Of a DNA stretch of 64,000 nucleotides, positions 44,950 through 56,115 are shown in pieces. Below the pieces are notes generated by a model. That model made no database searches. It was not told the DNA's origin and saw only the letters and a program-made list of their open reading frames with translations. Made by a program: the position numbers and the translations under genes. How positions within the stretch are numbered: position 1 is the first letter of the stretch; the number at the start of each line of letters is the position of its first letter. Location: contig CM077831.1 of the NCBI GenBank assembly GCA_039720395.1, forward strand, positions 3,142,003 through 3,206,002, written 5' to 3'. This DNA is from Liquidambar formosana. Taxonomy: Eukaryota > Streptophyta > Magnoliopsida > Saxifragales > Altingiaceae.

Positions 44950-46850
44950 CCTTTGCCCTATTATATATAAACATTTACTGTTGTTATTGATTCATGTTGC
45001 GTTTTCCATTGTTGTTGTTATTGGTTTATCTTGTGTTTAGTTTTCAAATGTTGTCCAGAAGATCGTCTACATCAATGCATCGCCTACACAATTTAGTTTA
45101 GGGGAGGCAAACTTTTATTTTTTAGGCAAAACAAAAAAAAAAAAAAAATTTAGTTGGTTGTTAACACTTTATCCTAATTTAAAAAATCAAAGACCTTTTT
45201 GTTCAAAAATTTTATCTTATCTTGCTATTTCAAGATAGAAATTGATATTTGATAAACAATATTTCAGCAAAAAAAAAGGAAGAAGAAGGGAGATTGTGGG
45301 GATGAGGTTTATAAAAATAGGGAGCAAAATTTTTTTTAAAAAAATGAGAGGAGATAATTGAAGAAGAAAATTTAAAATTTTTTATAAAAAGATATAAAAA
45401 TTCAGGTCCAGTATCAGTACTCAAACCTTGGCTGGAGTAAGGTATTAGTAGATCCTCCCCCCAGGATAAAACCTGACTCACATGAGTTATGAATGATATA
45501 ATGTGGTAAACATTATTTTTTTAGTAGTTAATTGACTTCGGTCACCCAGCCATCTTCCACAGGCTATTTACATTAGCCTTTAACATGAGAAAAACTTATA
45601 TGTAACTGTGATACAACTAATGTGGTATCACAAGTCAATAGGAGTGGAGCAAAGTGGGATTGTTAGAGTACTTTTTAACCCTACAATCCCACTTTACTTC
45701 ACTTTAATTTATTAACTCGTGACACCACGTGGCCGTGTCTCTTTTAACATTATCCAAGAATGGTTCTATGTGTAACAGGTGAAACTAGTACAGCATAGGA
45801 GGTTTGATCTTAAATTAATCAATAATGGAGACTTGATTTTACATTTATAATAGAAATAAGGACTAGCAATGGATTTTGGGAAAGTCAAGAATGCTTATGT
45901 ACCTGACTAATCCCCCTGGGCACATGCAGTCCCCTCATCCCATATGCACTAGATAATTATAGAACATAAGTATAAGGAATTGATGTAGAAAACTACGCAG
46001 CGGAATACAATGGATAACAAACATTTTGATTCAATTTCTTATAGCCCTGAATCTAATTGCGGCTCATTACAAAACTAAAACCCTAATTACATGAAGAGGT
46101 AAATGACTTATGTAGACACCCCATTTTGTACCGGTTGTCATCTTGAGTTGTGACTACATCGGTCTTTTGGAATTTGTCCATAATAGTCCTATTTGACCCC
46201 ACCCTTCATCATCATTGGGTTTAAAAGTGCTCCTAGTCAGGAGACACAAAATGGGGTGTCAACAAGGGGTATGCAGCCGCTCACTTGAGCCTAAGTCTAC
46301 CTAGGTTTAATTTCCATATTTATTTTCCATTTTAATTAAAATTCCTGATGTGGTAGAAATAAATTGTTCCAACCAATAAAAAGAAATTTCTTTGTGTGTA
46401 AATTTAGGATATTTAATAATTTGCGACCATTTGATTATCTTGTTACCTTAAATTGTGGGTTTTCAATTCTAGAAGTGCTAAATAAAGTATTTAAATTAGA
46501 TTGCCAAGAACCTTTTAATATATTGTGATAATTTTTGGTATTATTAATCTTTAGAGCAAAGTCCATTTGAAGGCTGGTCTTTCAGGGCTGAACATATGCC
46601 ACATGTCCAATTTTGCTGCTTGCGAACACCCTTTCAGTTATGAGGATCAAATATGTGGATGTTTCCTTTCTGTTGATGTTAGATAATTCACTGGAATTGT
46701 GCCCATTTTGAGTGATTAATTTTTTTAAATCTATTGATATATTTTTGAGGTTGGAATTTGTAATGAATGATGTTCTTAATCTACCACTCTGGTCTTCTGA
46801 ATGGATGCCTATTTTAGTATGCGATCTTAGAATCAGTACATTGCAAGTAA
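44950..46850. other. Intergenic with two small foldback elements
   Basis: 45643-45703 folds (AGTGGAGCAAAGTGGGATTG with CAATCCCACTTTACTTCACT). 46111-46263 is bounded by GTAGACACCCCATTTTGT and the complementary ACAAAATGGGGTGTCAAC, a MITE-like unit of about 150 bp. TGATGTAGAAAACTACGCAGC near 45980 resembles an LTR end but has no partner. No PERK 5' exon was found here. Confidence 0.5.
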
Positions 46851-47135
46851 TGAGCAACCCATCATGGAATGGGCCACCAGAATGAAAATTGCTATAGGAT
46901 CTGCAAAAGGTCTGGCACATCTCCATGAGGATTGTGAGTTTTCTTCCCAAATGATCTCTCTCTCCCTCTCTCTCTCTTTGCAGTTCATTTACTTAAACCA
47001 CCTTATTCTACATGGAGATTATTTAAAAAATAGAAATAAAATACTTTATGGGTGGGGGGAGTGGGGTGGGGTGGTCGAGGAAAGACCTTGCACAAAATAG
47101 AGAGTAGTTTAAAGAAGGGTAGTCTTGAATGTGTC

Positions 47136-47644
47136 TGTTGAGTAGAACGTAGCGGAATTGTAAAAATAATTATTTTATTGATAATGTAAAAAATACACTT
47201 TACACAAATACCTCACGACCACTTACAAGGAAAGAAATTGTACAAAGGGACACCTCACTCACACTATTTCTCTATGCTTGCTATACACACTATGGACTCA
47301 CATACTCACACACAACTATGGTACACTCAAGAACACCCAAGATAGCACTCACAATTGCTCTCACTTGCACACACAAAATGGGAGCCGTGCTCCCTATTTA
47401 TACTCGCTGTTCACTGACTTAAGTAAGTCAGTTCTTTGTGTTGGAAGCTCCTAGATACATCATCAATGGCAGTAGAACAAGAAGATTTTAGAGAAAGAGA
47501 GAGAAATATAAAAAAGAGAAAGAAGGAGAAAGATCTAGAGAGAGAAGAGAAGAAGAAGAAAGGAGAAGATTATAGAAGGATCGAGAGAGAGAGATGGTGA
47601 AGACAGATCTGGATTTTTTAAGAAGGCGATGTTGATCTTCAACA
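47136..47644 (-). repeat. 3' LTR of the gag-only element
   Basis: 509 bp; pairs with 49628-50131 throughout, with few substitutions and small indels in the GA-rich part. Confidence 0.9.
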
Positions 47645-48039
47645 CTCCCCCTTAACATCGACCCTTTCTTCTTTCTTCTTTCTTCTGTTTGGATGGTCAT
47701 ACCTCGTAGCTCTAGATCCTTTGTTGATCATACCTGCTTCTATCCTCGTCTCTTCTTCTTTTTCAAATGTGACATCAGTATACTCTAAGCTGGGTTTTTA
47801 TAGTCTTGTCGCCTTCCTAAGTTGTGGTCCAACTTCTTTACTTTCTTCTTGTTTACTTGGGCAAGTCTCCTCCAGAGTCTTGTGATTTTATCTAGTGGCC
47901 TAGGCTTTAATTCACCTTTACCTGTTAAGGATGTAGTCTTCTGAATGACTTTTGGACTTGGCATCATTTTTTCTTTTGGAATATGCTCCCCCAGCTTCTT
48001 TTGCAACTCATCCTATGAATCTTTGGACTCTAGCAATTC

Positions 48040-48273
48040 CTACACTTGAGATGACCTCGAAGATGATATTTCCTTTATGACTGAGTTGATCTGCTGCTCT
48101 ACTCTTTCATCGAAGTCTATCTCTTCTTTTGAATCTTTGTCAAAGACTTGCGAGGACGACTCGAAGTCTATCACCTTTTCTGAGTAATTATCTTCAAATA
48201 AGTTGGATGTTACAAAGGATGCCTTAAGATCCCACTCTTCCTCACTTGAGTAGCCATCTTCTAGGGATGCCAA
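48040..48273 (-). CDS. Acidic frame in the 3' half of the gag-only element
   Basis: 77 residues beginning MASLEDGYSSEEEWDLKASF, rich in Asp, Glu and Ser. A similar motif (GEEEWDLQASFATLASLEDG-like) can be read just upstream at 48275-48330, so the segment is duplicated. It is probably the C-terminal extension of Gag. A basic 73-residue frame follows at 48006-47785. No known domain. Confidence 0.35.
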   Translation of the reverse strand: MASLEDGYSSEEEWDLKASFVTSNLFEDNYSEKVIDFESSSQVFDKDSKEEIDFDERVEQQINSVIKEISSSRSSQV

Positions 48274-48369
48274 TGTTGCAAAAGATGCTTGAAGATCCCA
48301 TTCTTCTTCACCATTGTCTTGGTAATCACTGGAGGTTGCTACATTACCTTCAATTATTTTTCTCCTTAG

Positions 48370-49233
48370 CCGACGGTCTCTTGCGTAATGACCCTTCTTA
48401 CCATAGATGTAGCACTCACCAGTGCATCACCTAACATCCGAGGGTCGTCGATCATCTCTGTTGCCTTGTTGAGCTCCCCCTGGTTCTGAGCTCCTTTCTT
48501 ATTGCCTCTTTGATCTGTCTACTTCTTCTTTATCTGATTTTGTACCATTTTGCCATCTTGATCTTCCATTACTTCTGTTACTGAAGAGTGACTCTTCTTC
48601 ATTATTCTTTAATAAGATTCTAGCCATTTGTTTAGCTAAAGCTTCCTGGTTTGCTGGCAAGCTCTCTAATTCTGCAATGGATGGTTGGACCGGCCATCCA
48701 CTTATGGCTATCATGAACCCGCTATACTTGGGTTTTAAACCTCTGGTGATAATACGCCTCATCTGAGATTCACTAATTCGAGCCTCAAGATCAATCTCGG
48801 AGATCTCATGACAAAGAGTTTTCACTCTGATAAAGTAATGACCAATTGTCATAGACCCCGGAGTTATTGCTCCAAGCTCGTTCTCTAAATACTGAAGTTG
48901 AGCTTCATTTGTTTTAGAAAATACCATAGCTAAATTATGCCAGGCTTTCTTTGGAGTGTCAGCTCCTTAAATATGCTCTATCATTTCTTTTTGAATTGTT
49001 GTTCTTAATACAAACATAGCCTTACCTACTTTAATTAGCCATTTACGCAGCACCTTTGCATTTTCTGGTGCAGTAGTTTCGTTGCTGCCAACGATCTCCC
49101 ATAAATCCTGGCCTTGGAGATATGCCTCTATGCATAACCTCCAATATTCATAATTATGCTTATTGAGCTTCTCAAATCCTCCAATTGCATTCGTGAGATC
49201 TGCCATGGTGCGGGACCAGTTGTACTCCTCCAA
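48370..49233 (-). pseudogene. Copia-type Gag of the non-autonomous element
   Basis: One minus-strand frame from MEEYNWSRTMADLTNAIGG (49233) continues through FEKLNKHNYEYWRLCIEAYL and, after a single TAA at 48967-48969, through TPKKAWHNL and YLENELGAITPGSMTIGHYF to 48499 (UBN2/retrotran_gag type). Further on, with additional stops, CYIYGKKGHYARD at about 48375-48425 is a zinc knuckle whose second and last Cys are lost. Gag would make particles for RNA packaging. Only one stop separates the main body from an open frame, so the insertion is not very old. Confidence 0.85.
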
Positions 49234-49627
49234 GTGGGCTTGGTCCTTGACTAATTAGCTCCACAGTCTCGGACTGTGTATGATCTCTCCAAATAGTGCC
49301 TCCAAAAATAATCTCTGATCGCCTCAGTCTGCTACCCTTTAGAATTGGTCCCTGACTAGTAACACGATCCCTGATCGTCCTTTAAACTGCTGCAAACAAC
49401 GGTCCCTAACCGTTTGGCTCTATCCCTGGTATCCCTCAATAATCAGTCCCTGATTGATCACCTACTGCATGGCTTGAAATGCTTCAAGAGCCGGTCCCTA
49501 CCGTCCACATTGCCACGCTGTTCCCTCACAAGCTGGCGTTAAAGTCTTGAAACTGCGATCCCAGATCGCCCACTTCTAATATGCCTTGATAAACCGGTCC
49601 TTGACTGATCTAGCTTTGATACCAAAT

Positions 49628-50131
49628 TGTTGAGTAGAACGCAGCGGAATTGTAAAAATAATTATTTTATTGGTAATGTAGAAAATATACTTTACCCAAA
49701 TACCTCACGACCACTCACAAGGAAAGAAATTGTACAAAGGGACACCTCACTCACAAACTACTTCTCTACACTTGCTATACACACTATGGACTCACATACT
49801 CACACACAACTATGGTACACTCAAGAACACCCAAGATAGCACTCACAATTGCTCTCACTTGCACACACAAAATGGAAGCTGTGCACCCTATTTATACTCG
49901 CTGTTCACCGACTTAAGCAAGTTGGTTCTTTGGGTTAGAAGCTCCTAGATACATCAGCAATGGAGTAGAACAAGAAGATTCTAGAGAAAGAGAGAAATAT
50001 AAAGAAAAGAAAGAAGGAGAAAGATCTGGAGAGAGAAGAGAAGAAGAAGAAAGGAGAATTGTAGAAGAATCTAGAGAGAGACGGTGAAGACAGATCTGGA
50101 TTTTTGAAGAAGGTGGTGTTGATCTTCAACA
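49628..50131 (-). repeat. 5' LTR of the gag-only element
   Basis: 504 bp; the promoter-bearing LTR for the minus-strand transcript. Confidence 0.9.
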
Positions 50132-50400
50132 GTGTCTTACAATCTGTTTGATGAATCTTACAGAGTTCAATTTCAAATATTTCCTTACACTTATCATGGG
50201 CTGCCAATGCCATTCTGTCCTGGTGGTAAACTCATCATAGATTATGTTTTACATGTAGGCATGTAGCCAAATGAAATGCCACACTTTTGGTTCAGTCCAG
50301 TGAAAATCTGATGTTGTAAATCTCATTACCAGGCCATTACTAAGTTTAACTGCTTGAGTTTTGCATTAGATGGTCTGCCTAGGCATTGGAGTAACTCTTA

Positions 50401-50602
50401 GGCCATGTTTGTTTGGTTGGAATGGAATGGATGGAATGGAATCACATACCAATTCATTTCCAACAATATGTTTGGATGAGGTAGTTCAACTGGAATGGAA
50501 TCAAAAAAGAGGAATGGACCATTCTACTCCATTCTAGGTTATTTTAAGTATGGAATCAAATTCCATTTCCACTCATTCCATTCCAGCCAAACAAACATGG
50601 CA
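50401..50602. mobile_element. MITE (TTA target) in the PERK intron
   Basis: Ends GGCCATGTTTGTTTGG and CCAAACAAACATGGCA are inverted repeats, followed inward by TTGGAATGGAATGG and CCATTCCAGCC. TTA borders both sides (50398-50400, 50603-50605), fitting PIF/Harbinger-derived Tourist-type MITEs. It ends about 25 bp before an exon acceptor, so it may touch the branch-point region. Partial relatives are at 12912-12991 and 16673-16890. Confidence 0.8.
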
Positions 50603-52776
50603 TTAATGAAACAACTGATGCCTGCAGGTGATCCTACAATTATTCATCACGACATCAAGGCAGCTAATATTCTTCTTGATTTAAAGTTTGAGACAAAGGT
50701 AGGGCTTAGACTATTGATTTGGGGCTGGCTTCTGAAATCTATTTGTGTAGTTGATGTCTGGATTCTTTGTTATTCACCTACAAGATATAATTGATGAAAC
50801 TCATCTACTCATAAGTTAGAGTGGCTTCAAATACAGACTTTATTTTTTATTTTTTGTTTTTTTATTTTTTATAATCATTGGTTGCATCCGTGCTTTCATG
50901 ACTCAAAATGGTATAATTCATCAACTATTAATGATGTAGTTAAAATATTTGTCTATATGCTTTTGATTACTTGATGTCTTTGAGTTTTTTGTTCAGGTTT
51001 CTGACTTCGGACTAGCCAAATTCTTTTCTGATACCAATACTCACATTACTCACATTTCCACCCGAGTGGTGGGAACTTTTGGGTAAGACCATGTTCTTTT
51101 AACCACAACTTCTTACTCTGATTTGGCAATCTTTTTTAGTTTGTTTGGAATGAATTCGGCACTCTTAGCTAGAATTTATAGATTATTTGTCTTTTTATAA
51201 ATATCTGGGTTCTTCTGCTTTCATTTGAACCTCTGTTTAGCTGAAGTGTCCAATTGCATTTGGTGTACAACTGGTTTCTGTGACCAGGCAGATTTCGTGG
51301 GTAGGTTCCATGGATTATCTGTTTTAAAACAAATGTTGAATGCTAATCTGTAGTTGGTTGAGATCAATTTCTCATTGTATTTTAAAATACATCATTTCAT
51401 GGCCAGTCAGATTAAGTGCCATTGCTCTCTCTCTCTCTCTCTCCTTGATTTTTTTTTCTCCAACATCTTAGCTCATGCTTTTAAGAATTTGTTTGTCTCA
51501 TTGACTAATTTATGATAGATCGCAACAGCCTTTATTAATCATTTAAACCTACATTTCTCTTCCTCAACATACATGTTTGCCACTTACAGGTACATGGCTC
51601 CGGAGTATGCAGCAAGTGGAAAAGTCACATATAAAGCAGATGTATTCTCCTATGGGGTTATGCTTCTTGAGCTTATTAGTGGACGTCTACCTATTAACAA
51701 AACAGAAACCTTAACGAGCCAGAGCTTGGTCGAATGGGTGAGTTCTCTTGCAATATTGCTACTGTATCTCCTTTCCAAATTTCAAACATGGCGTTTAAAG
51801 TAGTTAGCAAATATCTGGAATGAGCATTTGTACTAACAGCCCTCTGTCCTTTATAGTCGTAAAGGGCTTATAAGCACCCAACAAAGCGATCTTAAGCCAA
51901 CAATTATATTTCCCCTTCACATGGTAAAGGGTGGAGAATGTGAGATCATTTTGGACCATCAATTTGAATGATATTATTTTGGATGTGGTGAATTTTTTTA
52001 AAAGAAAAACATATAAGAATGCTTGAACAATTTGTAAATTAGACAGCTCAAAATCATCAGATATCTTAATTGTGCAATTCCTTAAGGGCCAACACTGTTA
52101 ATGAAGATCAGAGGATTCCTGGTCGCAAAACTAGAGTATCAGAAAAGATTGACATAGTTTATAATTTTGGTATCATAGGCAAGGCCTTTGCTCACACGAG
52201 CTCTGGAAGATGGAAATTTCGATACTCTTGTTGATCCACGGTTGCAGAGAAATTACAACACCAATGAGATGGCTAGCATGGTTGCATGTGCCGCTGCTAG
52301 TGTGCACCATTCAGCATGGCGTTGACCACAGATCAGCCAGGTGACTCAAAAATAATTGATTGAAGACTGTTTGTTTTAAAAAATAAAAAATGCATATTGG
52401 GATTATGTACTTTGTACTCCTTCCTCTAACCAAAAGATTGAAAACATGTCTGCAAACCAAGCAGATAGTACGTGCTTTGGAAGGAGATGTTTCTCTTACC
52501 GATCTCGATAAAGGAATTAGACCTGGACACAGCACAGTGTATGATTCTTATGAAAGCTCGAATTATGACGGCCACCAGTACAAAGGGGACATCATGAAGA
52601 AATTCAAAATGGGATTGGAAAGCCAAGAGTATGGCATCAGTAAGTGTACTGACAACACCAGTGAGTATGGTCTGAACCCATCTAACTCGAGCAGAGATTC
52701 CCAGCAAACTACTCAAAAGTTAGAGATAGGGAAGACAAAGAAAGAGAGCCAAGGTATCAGCAGAAGGTTTTGGTAG

Positions 52777-53566
52777 TTAATAGCCATTTTTACCTCTTTC
52801 AGAGAACTCATACTTCCCTTTTAGTAAGACTTCCTTTTTACTTATATGTATTTATTTAATTATTTATTTATTGGTTCTTTTCAATGAAATAATGAAGAAC
52901 TTACTCAATTATTTTGATAATTATTTTTAATAGCAGCTTAAATTTGCTTCGTCAGATCTGTTGAGACTTTATCTGATGTATCTGAAATTGTGCTTGGAGA
53001 GCCAATCTGGAATAATGCATTCTGTTTGGACATTGCAACCATACCCATCTTTACCACTTAATGCCAAAATTGTGCTTTGTGCCTCTTAAACATATCATAA
53101 TGTACTTCCTTTCTTGGTTACAGTTTTGATGATGCTTCACCATCTTTATATGTGCGGTAGCACTTGCAGATGCCTCTGGCATGATTATAAGCATCTATTG
53201 CCCTATTTTATTCTGGCAGTGAAGATCTGTTAGTTTGGCTCTAATTTTCATAGACCTTATTTACGGTCTACTTGGCCGGACTTGTATCAACCATCATGAT
53301 TGTTACCAGTGAGGATACCTATCATTGTGACTGAATTCTTGAATCTATTGGAGAAAGCATGAGTTATGCATAAATTTTTAAAAAATCTGTCCATGGTTAA
53401 GTATTTGCGTTGATTATTCAGGGAAATGATCGAGTTGCAGCTGCACTGATTGCAAAGAAAGCAGGGCTCTTGTATATGTTTCAGTGGATGGCACCCTTTC
53501 TCGGGTTGAGCCAGGCTGCTAAATAGAGGATGTGCTCAGTGCCGAGGCAACTGACATTTCCTCGTG
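52777..53566. other. Downstream flank of the PERK pseudogene
   Basis: No recognised domain. A stretch at 53421-53525 reads GNDRVAAALIAKKAGLLYMF before a stop and could be an exon remnant of unknown origin. Confidence 0.35.
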
Positions 53567-53872
53567 ACCATTTTACTATACCAGTCCTTAGAATCTGCAC
53601 CAAAAAGCCTGAGGATCACAATGAAATGCTCTCGATCAACATTTAAGAGGGGAGTTCACATATCATAGCAATAGGGCATCCTCACTTCTCGTTATGGATT
53701 TTATCAATTTCATGTTAGAACCATTTTACTAAACCAGTCCTTAGAATCTGCACCAAAAAGGCTGAGGATCACAATGAAATGCTCTCAATCAACAGCTAAG
53801 AGGGGAGTTCATAAATCATAGCAATAGGGCATCCTCACTTCTCATTATGGCTTTTATCAATTTCATGTTAGA
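53567..53872 (+). repeat. Tandem duplication, 153 bp twice
   Basis: Unit 1 (53567-53719) and unit 2 (53720-53872) begin ACCATTTTACTA and end TTTCATGTTAGAA, with about ten differences. No frame is preserved. Confidence 0.9.
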
Positions 53873-54353
53873 ATGATTTACAAACGTTCAATTTCATGGC
53901 ATCCATGCTCATGGCTCTACTGTTCCTTGTTCAGTTGGGAAATAAAACTTACTAATAACATCCATGACACTCTCTACAAACCAATTCCAATCATAGAAAC
54001 ATACATCAATGCTTTAGGTCTTACCTGCCCAACATGGCCCTCACCCCAGTTTTTGTTCTTAAACTTGGATGGGCTTGGTTGAATAGTTGCCATGATCTTG
54101 AGCACAACCACCAGATTATAACTAGAAAGAAGATAAAGTAGTACGGAGTAATTGTAACTACACTGTTGTTACTAGTAGGGCAAAAAGAAAAAAGAAATAA
54201 ATAAAAAAAAACTATTCTGTTGTTTGTGTAATTGCCTAAACCCATAAAGCACATGTAGTACAGTACAAACGTGTAATTGCCTAAACCCATGGCATCTAAA
54301 AGGGAGATCAGGAGTTCAATTCTTACCGTGGACTAGAAAAGCCCTTTCCTTCA

Positions 54354-54752
54354 GCACCTGTCATTACCAGCAGTGGAGTTTCTTGTTCTAATAATTCAAG
54401 GTTTGAAAATCCATTTTCACCTCAAGCCCCCATTGTTGCCCTAGGTTTCTCAAATAACATTTTCACGTATGAAGACTTATCAGTAGCCACTGGTGGCTTC
54501 TCGGAGGCCAACCTTATTGGGCAATGCGGTTTTGGGTATGTCCATAAAGGAATTATTCGGAATGGGAAAGAAGTTGCGGTTAAGCTGTTAAAGGGAAGGT
54601 TCAGCAGTGCTTATTCGCTGGAGATGGATATTAGAAGGAGGGTTCACACTGGAGCGGTAGGGGAAAGCTCAAACGCATCTGCAGGTGATGAGTTGGGTGT
54701 TATGATTTGGAAGCAAAATGTGCCAGCTAAGGTTAAACACTTCCTCCGCTAG
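54354..54752 (+). pseudogene. PERK N-lobe fragment fused in frame to LINE sequence
   Basis: From an acceptor-like CTTCA the frame reads APVITSSGVSCSNN, APIVALGFSNNIFTYEDLSV, ATGGFSEANLIGQCGFGYVH and KGIIRNGKEVAVKLLKG, a typical PERK juxtamembrane and glycine-rich-loop sequence. GQGGFG has become GQCGFG; the AVK lysine is present. At about 54594 the sequence switches without losing frame to a LINE C-terminal region (FSSAYSLEMDIRRRVHTGAV to PAKVKHFLR) and stops at 54750-54752. The upstream kinase pseudogene lacks exactly this N-lobe. Either two PERK copies were each half lost or the locus was rearranged. Confidence 0.75.
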
Positions 54753-54839
54753 AGCCGACGTGCCCGATGTGTGAAGGTGATGCCGAGACAATTATTCACA
54801 CTTCTAGAGATTGTAGATTGGTGCAGGAGGTGTGGTCTT

Positions 54840-56115
54840 TTATTTATTTATTTATTTTTATCAACTACTTGGGGTATCTTAGGTCTTATTCCTACCGAGG
54901 TTTCGGCCTAGACGTACTATTTCCCTAATGGCCCATATGAGATGCCCTATATTCACACAAGCAGCGATTTCTGTGAGGAGTTGAAACGATGACCTTTGGG
55001 GTATAAAAAAACTAAATTCTCATTGATAATAGAATTGGCTGATTACAATGATTTAAATAAAAGTCTAAACATATACTAAATATGGAAAGGAGATCACCTA
55101 AGATTAATCAAATATTCATCCTCCTAATCAAATCACACCAACCCAATCCCAAAGATTGGGATTGAGATACGTATCTCAATTACATTATTGTAATGATTCA
55201 ACATATCTCAATTACATTATTACAATGATTCTATTTCTATTCTCTTACATTTCCCCTCAAATTTATGGGGATTTTTTTTGCAAAAAATCTTCATGGATTT
55301 GCCATTAAATCCTTGCCTTGTTGCTCGTTTGCATGTTTTTCTGAGTGTCCTTCCACCATTAGATTCTACTAGCGAATATCGTTTGAATGGAAATTGAGAA
55401 CGAAGATAAGCCTCATAGGCTAAAAAGGAGGGTCTCTATGGGCCAGGGCTTCTTTGTGCCATGACGTGCCTCAATGGACCAAACTTGGGCTTCCAAAGTC
55501 CTCGAGTCTTCTTTTTCTTGTTCTTCTTCTTCTTCCTTCGAACGAACCACTAGTCCAAGGTTTTGAAACCCGATTAAACTTTTGCACAAGCAAAAAATTG
55601 ATGACAGAGAGGAATATCGTAAACATTTGAATATAACAAGGCAACTCAGTTATTTGATGAGGGAATGAAGGTTTTTTTTTTTTTTTTTTTTTTTTGGTTG
55701 AAATACTAGAGAGAGAAAATGAAACAAAAGTTTAAACCGAATGGGCGACAGAGCGCCGCCCGTAGGAAGCGTGGAAGTTGTTGAAGAAAAACCTAGGTCC
55801 GCCCGACCTGCTCTGATACCATATAAAAAAACTAAATTCTCATTGATAATAGAATTGGCTGATTATAATGGTTTAAATAGAAGTCTAAACATAGACTAAA
55901 TATGGAAAGGAGATCACCTAAGATTAATCAAATATTCATCCTCCTAATCAAATCACACCAACCGAATCTCAAAGATTGGGATTGAGATACATATCTCAAT
56001 TACATTATTGTAATGATTCAACATATCTCAATTACATTATTACAATGATTCTACTTCTATTCTCTTACATGGGGAACACACCCAAGCCTAACCGCTCAAC
56101 CAACCTCGCAAGGGC
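54840..56115 (-). mobile_element. SINE inside the LINE, itself split by a TRIM
   Basis: GTGTGGTCTT borders it at 54830-54839 and 56116-56125. Removing the TRIM leaves about 200 bp. On the minus strand it starts GCCCTTGCGAGG, has TGGTTGAGCGG (a full match to box A) and GGTCATCGTTTCAACTCC (box-B-like), and ends AAATAAATAAATAAATA. These are the marks of a tRNA-derived plant SINE. It landed within the LINE zinc-binding coding region. Confidence 0.87.
55002..56069 (-). mobile_element. TRIM (miniature LTR retrotransposon) inside the SINE
   Basis: Two 248-bp LTRs (55002-55249 and 55822-56069) differ at about ten positions. TGGGG duplicates flank the element (54997-55001, 56070-56074). On the minus strand TGGTATCAGAGCAGG follows the 5' LTR directly (initiator tRNA-Met primer site) and TTTGAGGGGAAA precedes the 3' LTR (polypurine tract). 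The 572-bp interior has no gag or pol. All cis signals needed for movement by another element's proteins are present. Confidence 0.92.

Larger units (their letters stand above)
47136..50131 (-). mobile_element. Gag-only LTR retrotransposon (TR-GAG type) in the PERK intron
   Basis: The LTRs at 47136-47644 and 49628-50131 both read TGTTGAAGATC...TCAACA on the minus strand; GTGTC flanks the element exactly (47131-47135 and 50132-50136). The primer-binding site TGGTATCAAAGC (minus strand, 49613-49624) is 3 nt from the 5' LTR, and AAGGGGGAG precedes the 3' LTR. The about 2-kb interior encodes copia-type Gag but no protease, integrase or RT, so it depends on an autonomous partner. Confidence 0.92.
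46851..52776 (+). pseudogene. PERK: PERK-type receptor kinase, C-lobe exons only, with a nonsense codon
   Basis: PERKs are plasma-membrane receptor-like kinases with a Pro-rich extensin-like ectodomain. Exons with good splice sites: about 46851-46933 ([20 protein letters not shown]), 50628-50698 (DPTIIHHDIKAANILLDLKF), 50997-51082 ([10 protein letters not shown]...VVGTFG), 51590-51737 ([20 protein letters not shown]), 52179-52340 (ARPLLTRALEDGNFDTLVDP) and 52465-52776 (IVRALEGDVSLTDLDKG, tail to TAG). The catalytic-loop HRD is HHD. TGA at 52323-52325 replaces an Arg codon, cutting off the kinase before its last helix and tail. The first listed intron was enlarged by an LTR element and a MITE. 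The N-lobe, transmembrane and ectodomain exons are absent upstream; an N-lobe exon lies downstream at 54354. Confidence 0.85.

Noticed and set aside
45970..46030. LTR of another element (TGATGTAGAAAACTACGCAGC)
   Set aside because: It resembles an LTR terminus, but no second copy, primer site or polypurine tract was found nearby.
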